Positions 52,977 to 62,046 are shown, counted from the stretch's first letter. The stretch is 64,000 nt of DNA from Paraglaciecola hydrolytica (GCF_001565895.1 NZ_LSNE01000003.1:912380-976379), one strand, 5' to 3'. Notes: generated from the sequence alone by a model not told the origin. Program-made: numbers and translations.

Positions 52977-54743
52977 TTAGGTTGCATCAAAGTACACTAC
53001 ATTAAATAGTACCTTACGCGCCCCGTCACCAGAAGTTTTTAATTCGATAATGCCCAAACCAATAGCATTCAAGCGATTTTTGTCGATGCCTAACTCTTCG
53101 AGTTTGTTTTTAACCACATCCGCGCGTTTTTGACTAAGAGCTTTGTTAAATGCGCTGCTGCCGGTGGCATCACTGGCACCCATAATAATTAGGCCTAAAG
53201 ACAAGTCTTGTTGCTCAGCGATAGGTAACAAATTAACAAACTCATCTCGAAGTACAATCAGAGAGTTAATATCTTGTTCACTTAAGGTGCTCTCACCTTG
53301 TTCGAATTTAATCGTAATGTGTTCTAATTTGGCAATATTTAAGTCTAATATAGCGCGGATAATGGCGGGATCATCGGCGGCATTGCTTTCACTGCCAGCA
53401 ATGTTAATCCCATCCAACCACTGAGTTTTAAAATCCAAACCAGGTACTTTATTTAATTCGGTTTGTAATCTGAGTTTATTTAAATTACTTAATTCGCCAT
53501 TAAACGTTGGGAGCTTGTCTTGCCATTCGGCTTGAATACCGACAAAGTTACCTAAGATGCTTTGCACTTTCTGCTTGATAATGGCGGAATCAAGGGACAC
53601 ATAAGCTCGTTCTTTAACGTCAATATCGGCCTTGTCTAACTGTTGTTGGTTCAACCAAGATTCAATGCTTACAGCCTGTGGATCACGCAACACCTTGAGT
53701 TGCAGGCTTGCAAAACCACTTAGTTGGGCAAAGGTCAACACGATACCGGGTTCGTCATCTATTAAACGCAGTTTGCCTAGATATTGATTGGCCTGCCAGC
53801 GTACAAAACCCAAATAACAGATCACGATAATTACAGCTAAAACTATGCCCCAAGCCATCCAAGGGCGTTTTTGACTTTTGTTTTCGGTGGTTTTTAACTC
53901 TGCTAGTAGACAGTCGCGGAGTTGCTGTTCACTATTGATAAAGGCACTCGCGTCACCATTAAACTGTTTTAATTCCTGAGCATAAAGTTTGTGAATTTCT
54001 TCTAAGCTTAGCTGCAACTGGTCGGCAACTTTTTGTGGTGCGTTACCACTAATGGCTGCAACTAATACGGCTTTAGGACCCTGTTTTAGCAATAGGGTAA
54101 AATCCTCAGTTTTGACCACATCAAGCTGTTGTTCGCCCTTTTCCGCACTGACATTAAAAGAGTCGCTGACAAAATCGTTAATCGCGGTCAGCATCGAAGA
54201 CACTAAATCTGCATCGGCGCTATTTTGCAGGCCCGCGGATATGGTGTTTAACAATAAACCTGTTTCACGGTGTATCAAAAAAACCTGTTCGACCCTAAAA
54301 GCAAAAGTTTGGGTCGCGACATATTGTGAAAAACTGACACCAGATTGCCAGGCTTTAAAGCGCCACTTTAGGCCTTTAATCGTCAGGCTGTTTTCGATCA
54401 GTGAATTGGTTTTTTCCATTAAGTCGGTGATAAAGGCGGTGACCGATTTACGTACTAAACTACCCACTAATGGATAGAGGTAACCGACCATTTGCTCGCT
54501 GTGATTAGCCACCGAACGTTCAACGGATTTTTCCACTAAGGGCAAAATGACCTTATTAACCGAGCCATCCTTTTTTTCGCGATCAAATAAGGCTTCAGAG
54601 AACACCTCGCTGACCACTTGTCTGGCGTTTTCTTGTAGTAACTGTTTAACAACCTGGCCTGATTCGCCTAACACCAACTCGCGCAAGGCGCGCATTTGTT
54701 GTTCGTCGTCAGTCGTCGTGTTGTGCTCAGATGATTGTGACAT
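52977..54743 (-). CDS. Inner-membrane protein: cytoplasmic module + periplasmic OmpA domain
   Basis: This is a 588-residue protein with one membrane segment (294-315). The cytoplasmic part (1-290) begins with ALRELVLGESGQVV. Then comes PLVEKSVERSVANHSEQMVG, followed by FRVEQVFLIHRETGLLLNTI, and DADLVSSMLTAINDFVSDSF leading to LLLKQGPKAVLVAAISG. The last segments suggest a longin/roadblock-like fold. The periplasmic part carries about 150 residues of unknown fold and an OmpA-type peptidoglycan-binding domain (475-588) with MGASDATGSSAFNKALSQKR. I recall similar N-terminal modules in OmpA-domain proteins of other phyla. It could sense the wall and signal to the GTPase encoded 21 bases downstream. 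Confidence 0.85.
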   Translation of the reverse strand: MSQSSEHNTTTDDEQQMRALRELVLGESGQVVKQLLQENARQVVSEVFSEALFDREKKDGSVNKVILPLVEKSVERSVANHSEQMVGYLYPLVGSLVRKSVTAFITDLMEKTNSLIENSLTIKGLKWRFKAWQSGVSFSQYVATQTFAFRVEQVFLIHRETGLLLNTISAGLQNSADADLVSSMLTAINDFVSDSFNVSAEKGEQQLDVVKTEDFTLLLKQGPKAVLVAAISGNAPQKVADQLQLSLEEIHKLYAQELKQFNGDASAFINSEQQLRDCLLAELKTTENKSQKRPWMAWGIVLAVIIVICYLGFVRWQANQYLGKLRLIDDEPGIVLTFAQLSGFASLQLKVLRDPQAVSIESWLNQQQLDKADIDVKERAYVSLDSAIIKQKVQSILGNFVGIQAEWQDKLPTFNGELSNLNKLRLQTELNKVPGLDFKTQWLDGINIAGSESNAADDPAIIRAILDLNIAKLEHITIKFEQGESTLSEQDINSLIVLRDEFVNLLPIAEQQDLSLGLIIMGASDATGSSAFNKALSQKRADVVKNKLEELGIDKNRLNAIGLGIIELKTSGDGARKVLFNVVYFDAT

Positions 54744-54751
54744 TAACTGCC

Positions 54752-55294
54752 TTATTCACCGTCATCAATTTCGAGATTAGTTGCCACTGTTGAGAGCAGT
54801 TTAGCCAGTGTTTTACGATCGGTTTTATTGGCATTTAGCTCATTAGAAACCTGATTAAGTTTGGCCAGTGCCTGATTCAGTTGTTCGTTAAATTTCTCGG
54901 TGAGTAAAGCGATTTCTTTGTCTAGCCTGTTATGTAACTCATCATTTTCTTGTTTATTGTTAGCGTCGGCTAGCTCAAGTTCTGATGAAAGTTTGTCGGC
55001 ATAGGTATTTAACTCGGCAGCTTTTTGATCCTGTGCCTGGTCAGCTAAGGCAAGTTGTTGAGCGAGCTGCTGGAAACCATCATCCATGGCTGCTTGCATA
55101 TTTTTGAACTGCTGTGCCGTGTGTTGTTCAAGCTTTTGAAAATGCTCGTTGGTTCGTTGACTGAGAGCTTGAAGTTGTTGTTCGATATCAGCTTTTGCTG
55201 CGCCAAAAACTATGTGGCGCAAAGAGGCTAGTTCTGACTCTTGAGATGGGTTATTTTTTACGTCATTTTCAGCACTACTTTTTTTGTCTGCCAT
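54752..55294 (-). CDS. Coiled-coil protein, first gene of GTPase operon
   Basis: This is a 180-residue acidic, glutamine-rich protein with no membrane segment. Residues about 35-165 are continuous heptads (QRTNEHFQKLEQHTAQQFKN and LTEKFNEQLNQALAKLNQVS), so it should form a long coiled coil. Residues 22-40 read LASLRHIVFGAAKADIEQQ, which resembles residues 17-35 of the next protein (ALRELVLGESGQVVKQL). That shared LRxhVhG motif suggests a common binding partner. The gene ends eight bases before the membrane-protein gene, so it is the operon's first gene. I recognise no family. Confidence 0.75.
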   Translation of the reverse strand: MADKKSSAENDVKNNPSQESELASLRHIVFGAAKADIEQQLQALSQRTNEHFQKLEQHTAQQFKNMQAAMDDGFQQLAQQLALADQAQDQKAAELNTYADKLSSELELADANNKQENDELHNRLDKEIALLTEKFNEQLNQALAKLNQVSNELNANKTDRKTLAKLLSTVATNLEIDDGE

Positions 55295-55576
55295 ACTGCA
55301 ATCCTCTGCAAGTCTTAGGTCGAATAGAAAACCTCATTTTAGTCATCATTCCACAGAAACGACTGAAAATTAAACTATTTTTATGTACAAACGATTTTTA
55401 ATGGCAAAAAATCATATGAAAATAAAGGTATTGCTCAGATCTTGAGGTATTGCTGCAATGACTTACCGCAGCCAGTGTTATTTGTTACTGATTTAGATAA
55501 ACTAAAATACATTGGTCTGTATGCCTGTTTTAAGCGTAATACTGTTCACATTGAAAGATTCAACAAGAGTAAAATT

Positions 55577-56653
55577 ATGAAATATCTTGGAAGCCCAGCA
55601 TTTAACCATGGGCAAGCCGATAAAATCGGGGTACTAGTGACTAATTTGGGCACTCCCGACGCCCCAGAAAAAGGCGCGCTTAAACGCTATTTAAAAGAGT
55701 TTTTATCTGACCCAAGAGTGGTCGAAATTCCGAGAGTATTGTGGTGGCTGATTTTAAACGTGGTTATTTTGAATATTCGCCCTAAACGTTCGGCTAAATC
55801 TTATGCCTCTGTGTGGACAGACAGAGGCTCCCCGTTACTCTTTCACACCCAAGATCAAACCATGGCACTACGTCAAAAATTGCAACAGAGTTATGGTGAC
55901 AATGTGGTGGTTGAATTTGCCATGCGTTATGGTTCACCTTCGATTAATTCTGTTATGGAGTCAATGTTGCAAAAGGGGGTACGCAAGTTGCTGGTTATGC
56001 CCTTGTATCCTCAGTATTGCGCCTCAACCACGGCTTCGACTTTTGATATGGTGGCTAAAAATTTAAGCCAGCGCCGCTGGATGCCAGACTTACGTTTTAT
56101 TACTCACTATCATGATGATCCTGGCTATATTCAAGCCGTGGCGGATAGTATTCGCGCACACTGGCAGTTAAAAGGTCGCGCCGATAAGTTGCTTTTTAGT
56201 TATCACGGCATTCCTAAGCGTTATCTGCTAAACGGCGACCCTTATCACTGTGAATGTTATAAAACCTCACGTTTGATTGCTGAAAATTTAGGGCTGAATA
56301 AAGATGAACATTTCACCTGTTTTCAATCACGCTTTGGCCGTGAAGAGTGGTTACAACCATATACCGACCACACTCTGAAAGCCTTTCCTGCACAGGGTGT
56401 TAAATCAGTGCAAATTGTATGTCCGGGTTTTTCTGCGGATTGCCTCGAGACCATCGAAGAAATCGCTGAGGAAAATCGTGAGTATTTTATGCACGCCGGT
56501 GGAGAATCTTATGACTATATACCTGCACTGAATGCACAAGCCCAGCACATTGATGCGCTTGCCGCTTTGATTGAAGCTAATTTGCATGGTTGGTCGGTTG
56601 ATAATGCCAAACAACGCAGTACTCTGGCGAGTAAACTTGGCGCTGAGCAATAA
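55577..56653 (+). CDS. hemH: Ferrochelatase HemH
   Basis: HemH inserts Fe2+ into protoporphyrin IX to make heme. The 358-residue product has the catalytic histidine in LLFSYHGIPKRYL and the glutamate in CPGFSADCLETIEEI. VLVTNLGTPDAPEKGALKRY is the N-terminal signature. CECYKTSRL and CFQSRFGREEWLQPYTD are also conserved. I chose ATG 55577 because the 45 codons upstream are not family sequence and AAGAG lies nearby. It lies alone on the plus strand, divergent from the GTPase operon. Confidence 0.96.
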   Translation: MKYLGSPAFNHGQADKIGVLVTNLGTPDAPEKGALKRYLKEFLSDPRVVEIPRVLWWLILNVVILNIRPKRSAKSYASVWTDRGSPLLFHTQDQTMALRQKLQQSYGDNVVVEFAMRYGSPSINSVMESMLQKGVRKLLVMPLYPQYCASTTASTFDMVAKNLSQRRWMPDLRFITHYHDDPGYIQAVADSIRAHWQLKGRADKLLFSYHGIPKRYLLNGDPYHCECYKTSRLIAENLGLNKDEHFTCFQSRFGREEWLQPYTDHTLKAFPAQGVKSVQIVCPGFSADCLETIEEIAEENREYFMHAGGESYDYIPALNAQAQHIDALAALIEANLHGWSVDNAKQRSTLASKLGAEQ

Positions 56654-56823
56654 TAGATAGGTGTGCTCACAATCGAGAGAGTGGCTGGCTTGCCCTCTGG
56701 TCTTTGAATTGTGCTAACATCACTTGTTGCTTGATGAACTAAACAAACACTGATCAATCCTAAATAAAAATACTGCTGTTGGCTCTGAAAGAGCAAAACA
56801 AGCGGAGCTACGCAGGGACTTTT

Positions 56824-58098
56824 ATGTCGATAGAAAAAATAGCTGAGCTTACCTCGGCCCATACACCGCTGTTTACTAACGATGCCACGATCTTTGGCAT
56901 TTTGTGCATGTTACTTGGTTTGGTTTTTTATACCGCCAATTGTAAAACCCCATTCTGGCAAAAATTTTACATGTTTGTCCCTTCGGTACTGCTTTGTTAT
57001 TTTTTGCCTTCATTGCTTAATACCTTCGGTTTAATCGATGCCGAGAATTCACAATTATATTATGTCGCGTCGCGTTATTTGTTACCTGCGTGTTTGGTTT
57101 TACTAACGATTAGCGTGGATATTAAAGCCATCGCAAAGTTAGGCAGTAAAGCCCTTATCTTATTTTTCACCGGCACCATAGGTATAGTGATTGGTGGCCC
57201 TTTGGCCTTACTTATTGTTGCTACCTTTGTGCCAGATTTAATTGGGGTTGAAGGCCCAGAAGCGGTATGGCGGGGCATGACAACCGTGGCTGGCAGTTGG
57301 ATTGGCGGTAGTGCTAATCAGGCGGCCATGAAAGAGATTTATGGCGCTGGAGACCAAATGTTTTCGGCTATGGTGACTGTCGATATCATAGTGGCTAACT
57401 TGTGGATGGCGGTGTTGTTGATTATGGCGGCCAATGCTAAAAAGATTGATGCCAAAACAGGAGCAGATACCAGCGCTATTGACGAATTAAAAGCCAAGGT
57501 GCAAGACTTCGAAGCTAAACATTCACGCATTCCTACTTTGACAGACATCATGTTAATTGTGGCGGTTGGCATGGGAGTGACCGCTTTTGCCCATTTATTT
57601 GCCGATAATATCACGCCGTATTTTGTTGAGAATTTTCCTGAATTAGACAAGTTTAGTTTTCATAGCTCGTTTTTTTGGATGATTATTTTTGCTAGTACTG
57701 TTGGGATAATGTTGTCCTTTACACGGGTGCGTGAATTAGAAGGAGCAGGCGCTTCAAAAATAGGTTCGGCATTTTTATATATCTTAATTGCCACGATTGG
57801 CATGCAGATGGATGTCGCTATGATTGCACAAACTCCAGTGTATTTTGTGATTGGTGTTATCTGGATGTTGGTGCATGCGTCACTGATGTTGCTGGTAGCT
57901 AAGCTTATCAAAGCCCCCTTGTTTTATATGGCGGTGGGCAGCCAAGCTAATGTAGGTGGCGCGGCATCGGCTCCCATAGTGGCAGCCGCTTTTCATCCTT
58001 CACTCGCACCGGTTGCCGTGATGCTTGCAGTATTAGGCTATACCGTAGGCACCTATATGGCGTGGCTGTGTGGGCAAATATTACAAGCGGTGGGTTAA
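56824..58098 (+). CDS. DUF819 (YjcL-like) membrane protein
   Basis: This is a 424-residue inner-membrane protein with about ten membrane segments in two halves separated by a charged loop (about 210-245). FVPSVLLCYFLPSLLNTFGL, RGMTTVAGSWIGGSANQAAM and VGSQANVGGAASAPIVAAAF fit DUF819, a family of unknown function thought to be transporters. The paired GGSANQA/GGAASAP motifs suggest an inverted-repeat transporter fold. ATG 56824 has AGGGA upstream; the frame could extend to a TTG at 56779. The DUF4112 gene follows nine bases after the stop. Confidence 0.88.
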   Translation: MSIEKIAELTSAHTPLFTNDATIFGILCMLLGLVFYTANCKTPFWQKFYMFVPSVLLCYFLPSLLNTFGLIDAENSQLYYVASRYLLPACLVLLTISVDIKAIAKLGSKALILFFTGTIGIVIGGPLALLIVATFVPDLIGVEGPEAVWRGMTTVAGSWIGGSANQAAMKEIYGAGDQMFSAMVTVDIIVANLWMAVLLIMAANAKKIDAKTGADTSAIDELKAKVQDFEAKHSRIPTLTDIMLIVAVGMGVTAFAHLFADNITPYFVENFPELDKFSFHSSFFWMIIFASTVGIMLSFTRVRELEGAGASKIGSAFLYILIATIGMQMDVAMIAQTPVYFVIGVIWMLVHASLMLLVAKLIKAPLFYMAVGSQANVGGAASAPIVAAAFHPSLAPVAVMLAVLGYTVGTYMAWLCGQILQAVG

Positions 58099-58106
58099 GC
58101 TACGCT

Positions 58107-58523
58107 ATGCCACAAACTTTACTTGCTCCCCCCGCCCTGTTACACGCACAAAAATTAGCGCAGTTTTTAGATAATGGTTTTAAAGTGCCGCTGTTAAATA
58201 TCAGGTTTGGTGTGGATTTTTTAGTGGGTTTGATTCCGGGCGTAGGTGATGCAGTGATGGCATTGGTATCACTGACTATTGTTTATAAAGCCGGACAACT
58301 GGGCATGCCTGCCACAATGCAGGCCCAAATGCTAAAAAACATTCTGCTCGATTTTGTTTTGGGCTTGTTGCCGCTAGTGGGCGATATCGCCGACCTTTTT
58401 TATCGCGCTAATCAGAAAAACGTCAGAATGATGGAACGCTGGTGGGTCAGTCAGCACTATCAGGTTATTCAAGCTAATAGTCAGGATGCTTTAACAAAGT
58501 GGCAGCAGAACAATACGGATTGA
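58107..58523 (+). CDS. DUF4112 family membrane protein
   Basis: This is a 138-residue protein. The motif FGVDFLVGLIPGVGDAVMAL and its partner FVLGLLPLVGDIADLFYRAN are the repeated GLxPxxGD hydrophobic elements of DUF4112, a family of unknown function. The C-terminal 30 residues are polar. It starts nine bases after the DUF819 stop with a weak ribosome-binding site, and the GST gene follows eight bases later. The three probably form one transcript. Confidence 0.85.
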   Translation: MPQTLLAPPALLHAQKLAQFLDNGFKVPLLNIRFGVDFLVGLIPGVGDAVMALVSLTIVYKAGQLGMPATMQAQMLKNILLDFVLGLLPLVGDIADLFYRANQKNVRMMERWWVSQHYQVIQANSQDALTKWQQNNTD

Positions 58524-58531
58524 TATAAACA

Positions 58532-59140
58532 ATGAAAATTTACGAAACCTCTACTGCTCCTTCTCCTCGTCGTGTACGAATTTTCTTAGCTGAAAAAAAT
58601 ATTCCTATGAATTATGTACAGGTGGATATAGCCGGAGGAGAAAATTTGTCAGATGTCCTGCGGGCTAAAAACCCTATGGCCAAGATCCCTATTCTGGAGT
58701 TGGATGATGGCACTTGTATCAGCGAAACCATCTCGATTTGCCGTTATTTTGAAACACTACAGCCTGAGCCGGTTTTGTTTGGTTGTGGTGCGCTACAAAT
58801 CGCGCAGATTGATATGTGGCAGCGTTTTGTAGAGTTACATCTATTTAGCAATGTTGGCATGTGTTTTCAACATACCACAGGCTATTTTAGCGATCGCATG
58901 AAACCCAACCAAGAGTACGGTCTTGAGGCGGGAGTGCAGGCGACTAAGTTCTTAGACATTTTGGATAAACAGCTTAGCCAATATCAATATGTTGCCGGTG
59001 ATGCGTTTAGCGTGGCGGATATCACAGCCTTATGTGCGCTGGATTTTGCCAGAGTAGTCAATATTCGTTTAGCCGATAATCATGTCCATCTTAAACGCTG
59101 GTATGCCTTAGTGAATCAAAGACCAAGTAGTAAAGCTTAA
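58532..59140 (+). CDS. Glutathione S-transferase family protein
   Basis: This is a 202-residue GST. The thioredoxin-like N-terminal domain (1-80) has ETSTAPSPRRVRIFLAEKNI, NPMAKIPILELDDG and SETISICRYFE, the last being the conserved glutathione gamma-glutamyl contact. The helical C-terminal domain ends GDAFSVADITALCALDFAR. The serine or arginine near residues 9-11 occupies the place of the catalytic Ser/Tyr. The substrate is unknown. It lies eight bases behind the DUF4112 gene. Confidence 0.92.
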   Translation: MKIYETSTAPSPRRVRIFLAEKNIPMNYVQVDIAGGENLSDVLRAKNPMAKIPILELDDGTCISETISICRYFETLQPEPVLFGCGALQIAQIDMWQRFVELHLFSNVGMCFQHTTGYFSDRMKPNQEYGLEAGVQATKFLDILDKQLSQYQYVAGDAFSVADITALCALDFARVVNIRLADNHVHLKRWYALVNQRPSSKA

Positions 59141-59188
59141 ACCGCTAGTTGAACTCGCAATGTTTATGCCTAAAGGCAAGGAAAGTTA

Positions 59189-59620
59189 ATGGCAAAACTT
59201 AAAGCCAATTTTAGCATCAGCAGTTTTGGGATCTACCAAGAGTGGGATGAAAAAGCGAAACAACTCCCTGTCATTAAGGATTTTACTACTCATATTCCCG
59301 CACAACTCGATATCGAATTTGGCTTTATCTTGCATGTACTCAAAGGTAAAGGCTTAAAACTCGATTACACCATTTATCATCCAAATATTCCCGATAAAAA
59401 AGGTGAGATCATGGAGCCGTTTAGGGGGGAGGTATATGTACGCAATAATGATTGGGAGTTTTATTTGGGCGATACTTTGTGGGAGCCCATCGAGAATAAA
59501 ACCGGTGATTGGCGCATGGTGATTGAGCTAAATGGTAAGATTATCGCTGAAAAGACCTTTAGTGTGTTAGTGGAATACGGTGATGGTGAAATACAGTTCT
59601 GGAAAAAACGGGGGTACTGA
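59189..59620 (+). CDS. DUF3859 family protein
   Basis: This is a 143-residue beta-rich cytoplasmic protein of unknown function. It has ISSFGIYQEWDEKAKQLP and YTIYHPNIPDKKGEIMEPFR. The pattern fits DUF3859. A purine-rich AAGGAAAG precedes the ATG. It lies 48 bases behind the GST gene and may be the last gene of that unit. Nothing in the sequence indicates a reaction. Confidence 0.8.
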   Translation: MAKLKANFSISSFGIYQEWDEKAKQLPVIKDFTTHIPAQLDIEFGFILHVLKGKGLKLDYTIYHPNIPDKKGEIMEPFRGEVYVRNNDWEFYLGDTLWEPIENKTGDWRMVIELNGKIIAEKTFSVLVEYGDGEIQFWKKRGY

Positions 59621-59673
59621 CGTTTTGCTAAGTGACCCAAGCTAGTCGAAGTCAGGGTTTTATCACCTTTTAC

Positions 59674-60501
59674 TTAGTTTATTGACGGTTGGTCTAAATT
59701 AAATATACGACGTGATCCACTCAGTAATTTTAACGCCGCGGCATTGTTTCCATAGTGAGTAAAGTAATGCTCAAAGCTGCCATTTTCCATGCTTTTAAGC
59801 AGGCCATATTCAAGCCTTTTGGCCAGTTTAGTATTGTTTTTTGCGACAAAAAAGTAAGTCTCATTTTGATACTTGAGTATTATGCTTGATTCAATAGCTA
59901 AATTGTCTACTTCTGCACCGGCCACTTCATCCTGTATTTCAAGTATCGAGCGAGGGTAATAGTCTACTTTTCCTTCACTCACGAGCCTATACAACTTTGG
60001 TATCCATTCCATGGTGGCTACATTTAGACCTGCTTTGCGCATCGTTTTAACTTCGGGCCAGTCTTGCCCCTGAATTGCGGTAAGTTGGGCCAGTTCTTGT
60101 AACGATGTTATGGCTGAAAATTTTGCTTGGTCGTCTTTACGGATCATTAATGCGCGGTAACCAAACATACCTTTTAATAAGGGAATTTTTACCGCCAATG
60201 CTTGCTTTTCACGTTCGGTACTTGTCGTTGTCCACAATATATCCATCACATCGCTATCTAAACTGGCAAATTTGCGGGCATTTGACATAGCCCCCGATAA
60301 AGCGACGAGTTCAACTTCACCATATTCAACAACTGAGTGTTCAACCACGAGTTTAAGCAAACCAATAAAATAGGGTGAAAAGGATTTTATGTTGGCGGAG
60401 TTATCTTGATAACGGATCACGTCTTTGGCAAAACATAAGGGAATTGATACGGCAATTAACATCACTAGCGTAATAATCTTGCGTGATAAATTTAAAGACA
60501 T
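59674..60501 (-). CDS. Periplasmic solute-binding-like protein
   Basis: This is a 275-residue exported protein with a signal peptide (ITLVMLIAVSIPLCFAKDVI). The remainder resembles a family 3-type solute-binding protein, with SLDSDVMDILWTTTSTERE, LAVKIPLLKGMFGYRALMIR and KVDYYPRSILEIQDEVAGAE, but the usual DPPFxY pocket opening is diverged. No transporter genes are adjacent. It lies 93 bases from the CotH-kinase gene. The function is unknown, and a sensor role is as likely as transport. Confidence 0.65.
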   Translation of the reverse strand: MSLNLSRKIITLVMLIAVSIPLCFAKDVIRYQDNSANIKSFSPYFIGLLKLVVEHSVVEYGEVELVALSGAMSNARKFASLDSDVMDILWTTTSTEREKQALAVKIPLLKGMFGYRALMIRKDDQAKFSAITSLQELAQLTAIQGQDWPEVKTMRKAGLNVATMEWIPKLYRLVSEGKVDYYPRSILEIQDEVAGAEVDNLAIESSIILKYQNETYFFVAKNNTKLAKRLEYGLLKSMENGSFEHYFTHYGNNAAALKLLSGSRRIFNLDQPSIN

Positions 60502-60594
60502 GCTATTCCCTTATTCTGCGTAATCACTCCTTATGTTGGCATGTAAAAATTACCTACGCTAGTTTTACTCACAATTATAGGCAAGTCGTAATCA

Positions 60595-62007
60595 TCAAAG
60601 GTTAGCTATTTCTATATCTAACCAATCTAATCGAGTCGTTAGCCAGTTTTTAAGGTAATTCACTTCATCGCTATAACGACTGCCGACATAATAATTAGGC
60701 CATATATAGCTACCTAATATGGGCCACTTAATAAAGTTACGGGTGACGGCTTCCGTATTAAGTAAGGTATTTTGCATTGTCGAAATATGTTGCTCAATCT
60801 TAGCATTAGCTAGGTCGTTGGCTCGTAAGGTTAACCAGCGACTTTTTACTTGTTGTTTGAAATCGTCGTCAGCTAATAATTGATACCACCAAAATGGCAC
60901 ACCAAATACCCCACCGGCACAGCGTTCTTCTGAGCGATAAACCCACACTGTGTTTGACCAACCTTCACAATAATCGGCGTTACCAAAGGCTAAGTTATAG
61001 TCCCACAAGGGGCCCATGGATAATTTGCTGTTTTTGTCTTTATATAAAAAGGTACTGAGGCGATAACCGTCTACATTGCCGGATAATTCAGTGGCGAGAA
61101 AATAATCCACAAAGGTATCCACGTTGATATAGTTGCGGTAACCCTTTTGTTCGTCACGAAAATCACTGCCAGCTAAGGCATCCTCAAAGGCATGTACATA
61201 ATTCTGAATATAGGTTTTTTGTTGGTCGGTGATTTCATCCGACTTTGGAGTGTGGTAAATAAAATGGTGTTCGCATATCGCGTTTATTTTAGAGCCATGT
61301 TTGGAGATAAAACTCATATCATCTGTGTACAAATCATAAGCGCCCGGATTGCCCTCATGTTCACCATTGGTTTTATCGAGTTTGATAATATAACCGCCGG
61401 TTAAATCGTTACCTTCATTTTCGTCCTCTTTCAGCTTGTTAATGTTTATACGATTATCATCACGTTTGATTTTTTCGAGTAAGACATATAAACCTTGATA
61501 GTCATTTTCTACATAGACTTCTACAAACTGCCAGCGTGAAGAATAATGGCCAAACGACTTAGCCAGTTCAAACATCAAGGCATTACGCATCAGGCTTTTA
61601 TCACCATAAGGGCCGTGTAATACCCAGTCTTCCTCTTCTGGAAAATCCAACAAGGCCACTGAAATACCTTCTTGGTCGGCATCGCGGGTTTCAATACCAA
61701 AATTCTTTTTATCGTAATAAAACTGCGAACTGGAGCCGCGGTATTCCACCCCAATATCACCTTCGTAATTAATAATGGGCTCCTGACCAATAATGTATTG
61801 AGTGACTTTCATTTTAGCCGCGATTTTAGGCTCGTCTTGGATTTCACCCGCTAAGGCATAAATATCAAATCTAGCTAAGGTTTCAGTGGTAACCACGGTA
61901 GATGTAGGTGGTCTCACAGGTTGCGTTGGCACCGCCGAATCTCCCGAACCGCCACAGCCTTGTAAAACCAATAAAAACAGAGCTGTAAACGTTTTTATTT
62001 TTTGCAT
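60595..62007 (-). CDS. CotH-kinase family lipoprotein
   Basis: This is a 470-residue secreted lipoprotein. The N-terminus has a lipobox LVLQGC with the lipid-carrying C18, followed by a proline/threonine-rich linker. The CotH domain has VEYRGSSSQFYYDKKNFGIE, LHGPYGDKSLMRNALMFELA, YVLLEKIKRDDNRININKL, TGGYIIKLDK and GPLWDYNLAFGNADY. The last block is the CotH catalytic motif. CotH of Bacillus is a protein kinase, and related kinases occur in fungi. Substrates here are unknown. AAGGAA precedes the ATG, and a perfect palindrome lies 23 bases upstream. Confidence 0.88.
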   Translation of the reverse strand: MQKIKTFTALFLLVLQGCGGSGDSAVPTQPVRPPTSTVVTTETLARFDIYALAGEIQDEPKIAAKMKVTQYIIGQEPIINYEGDIGVEYRGSSSQFYYDKKNFGIETRDADQEGISVALLDFPEEEDWVLHGPYGDKSLMRNALMFELAKSFGHYSSRWQFVEVYVENDYQGLYVLLEKIKRDDNRININKLKEDENEGNDLTGGYIIKLDKTNGEHEGNPGAYDLYTDDMSFISKHGSKINAICEHHFIYHTPKSDEITDQQKTYIQNYVHAFEDALAGSDFRDEQKGYRNYINVDTFVDYFLATELSGNVDGYRLSTFLYKDKNSKLSMGPLWDYNLAFGNADYCEGWSNTVWVYRSEERCAGGVFGVPFWWYQLLADDDFKQQVKSRWLTLRANDLANAKIEQHISTMQNTLLNTEAVTRNFIKWPILGSYIWPNYYVGSRYSDEVNYLKNWLTTRLDWLDIEIANL

Positions 62008-62029
62008 TGTAATTCCTTAATGATATTGA

Positions 62030-62046
62030 TTTAACGCCCCGTTAAA
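62030..62046. promoter_or_regulatory. Perfect palindrome upstream of CotH-kinase gene
   Basis: TTTAACG (62030-62036), CCC, CGTTAAA (62040-62046) is a perfect 7-base inverted repeat 23 bases before the CotH-kinase start. Its position could be an operator or a small leader hairpin. No regulator can be named. Confidence 0.35.
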
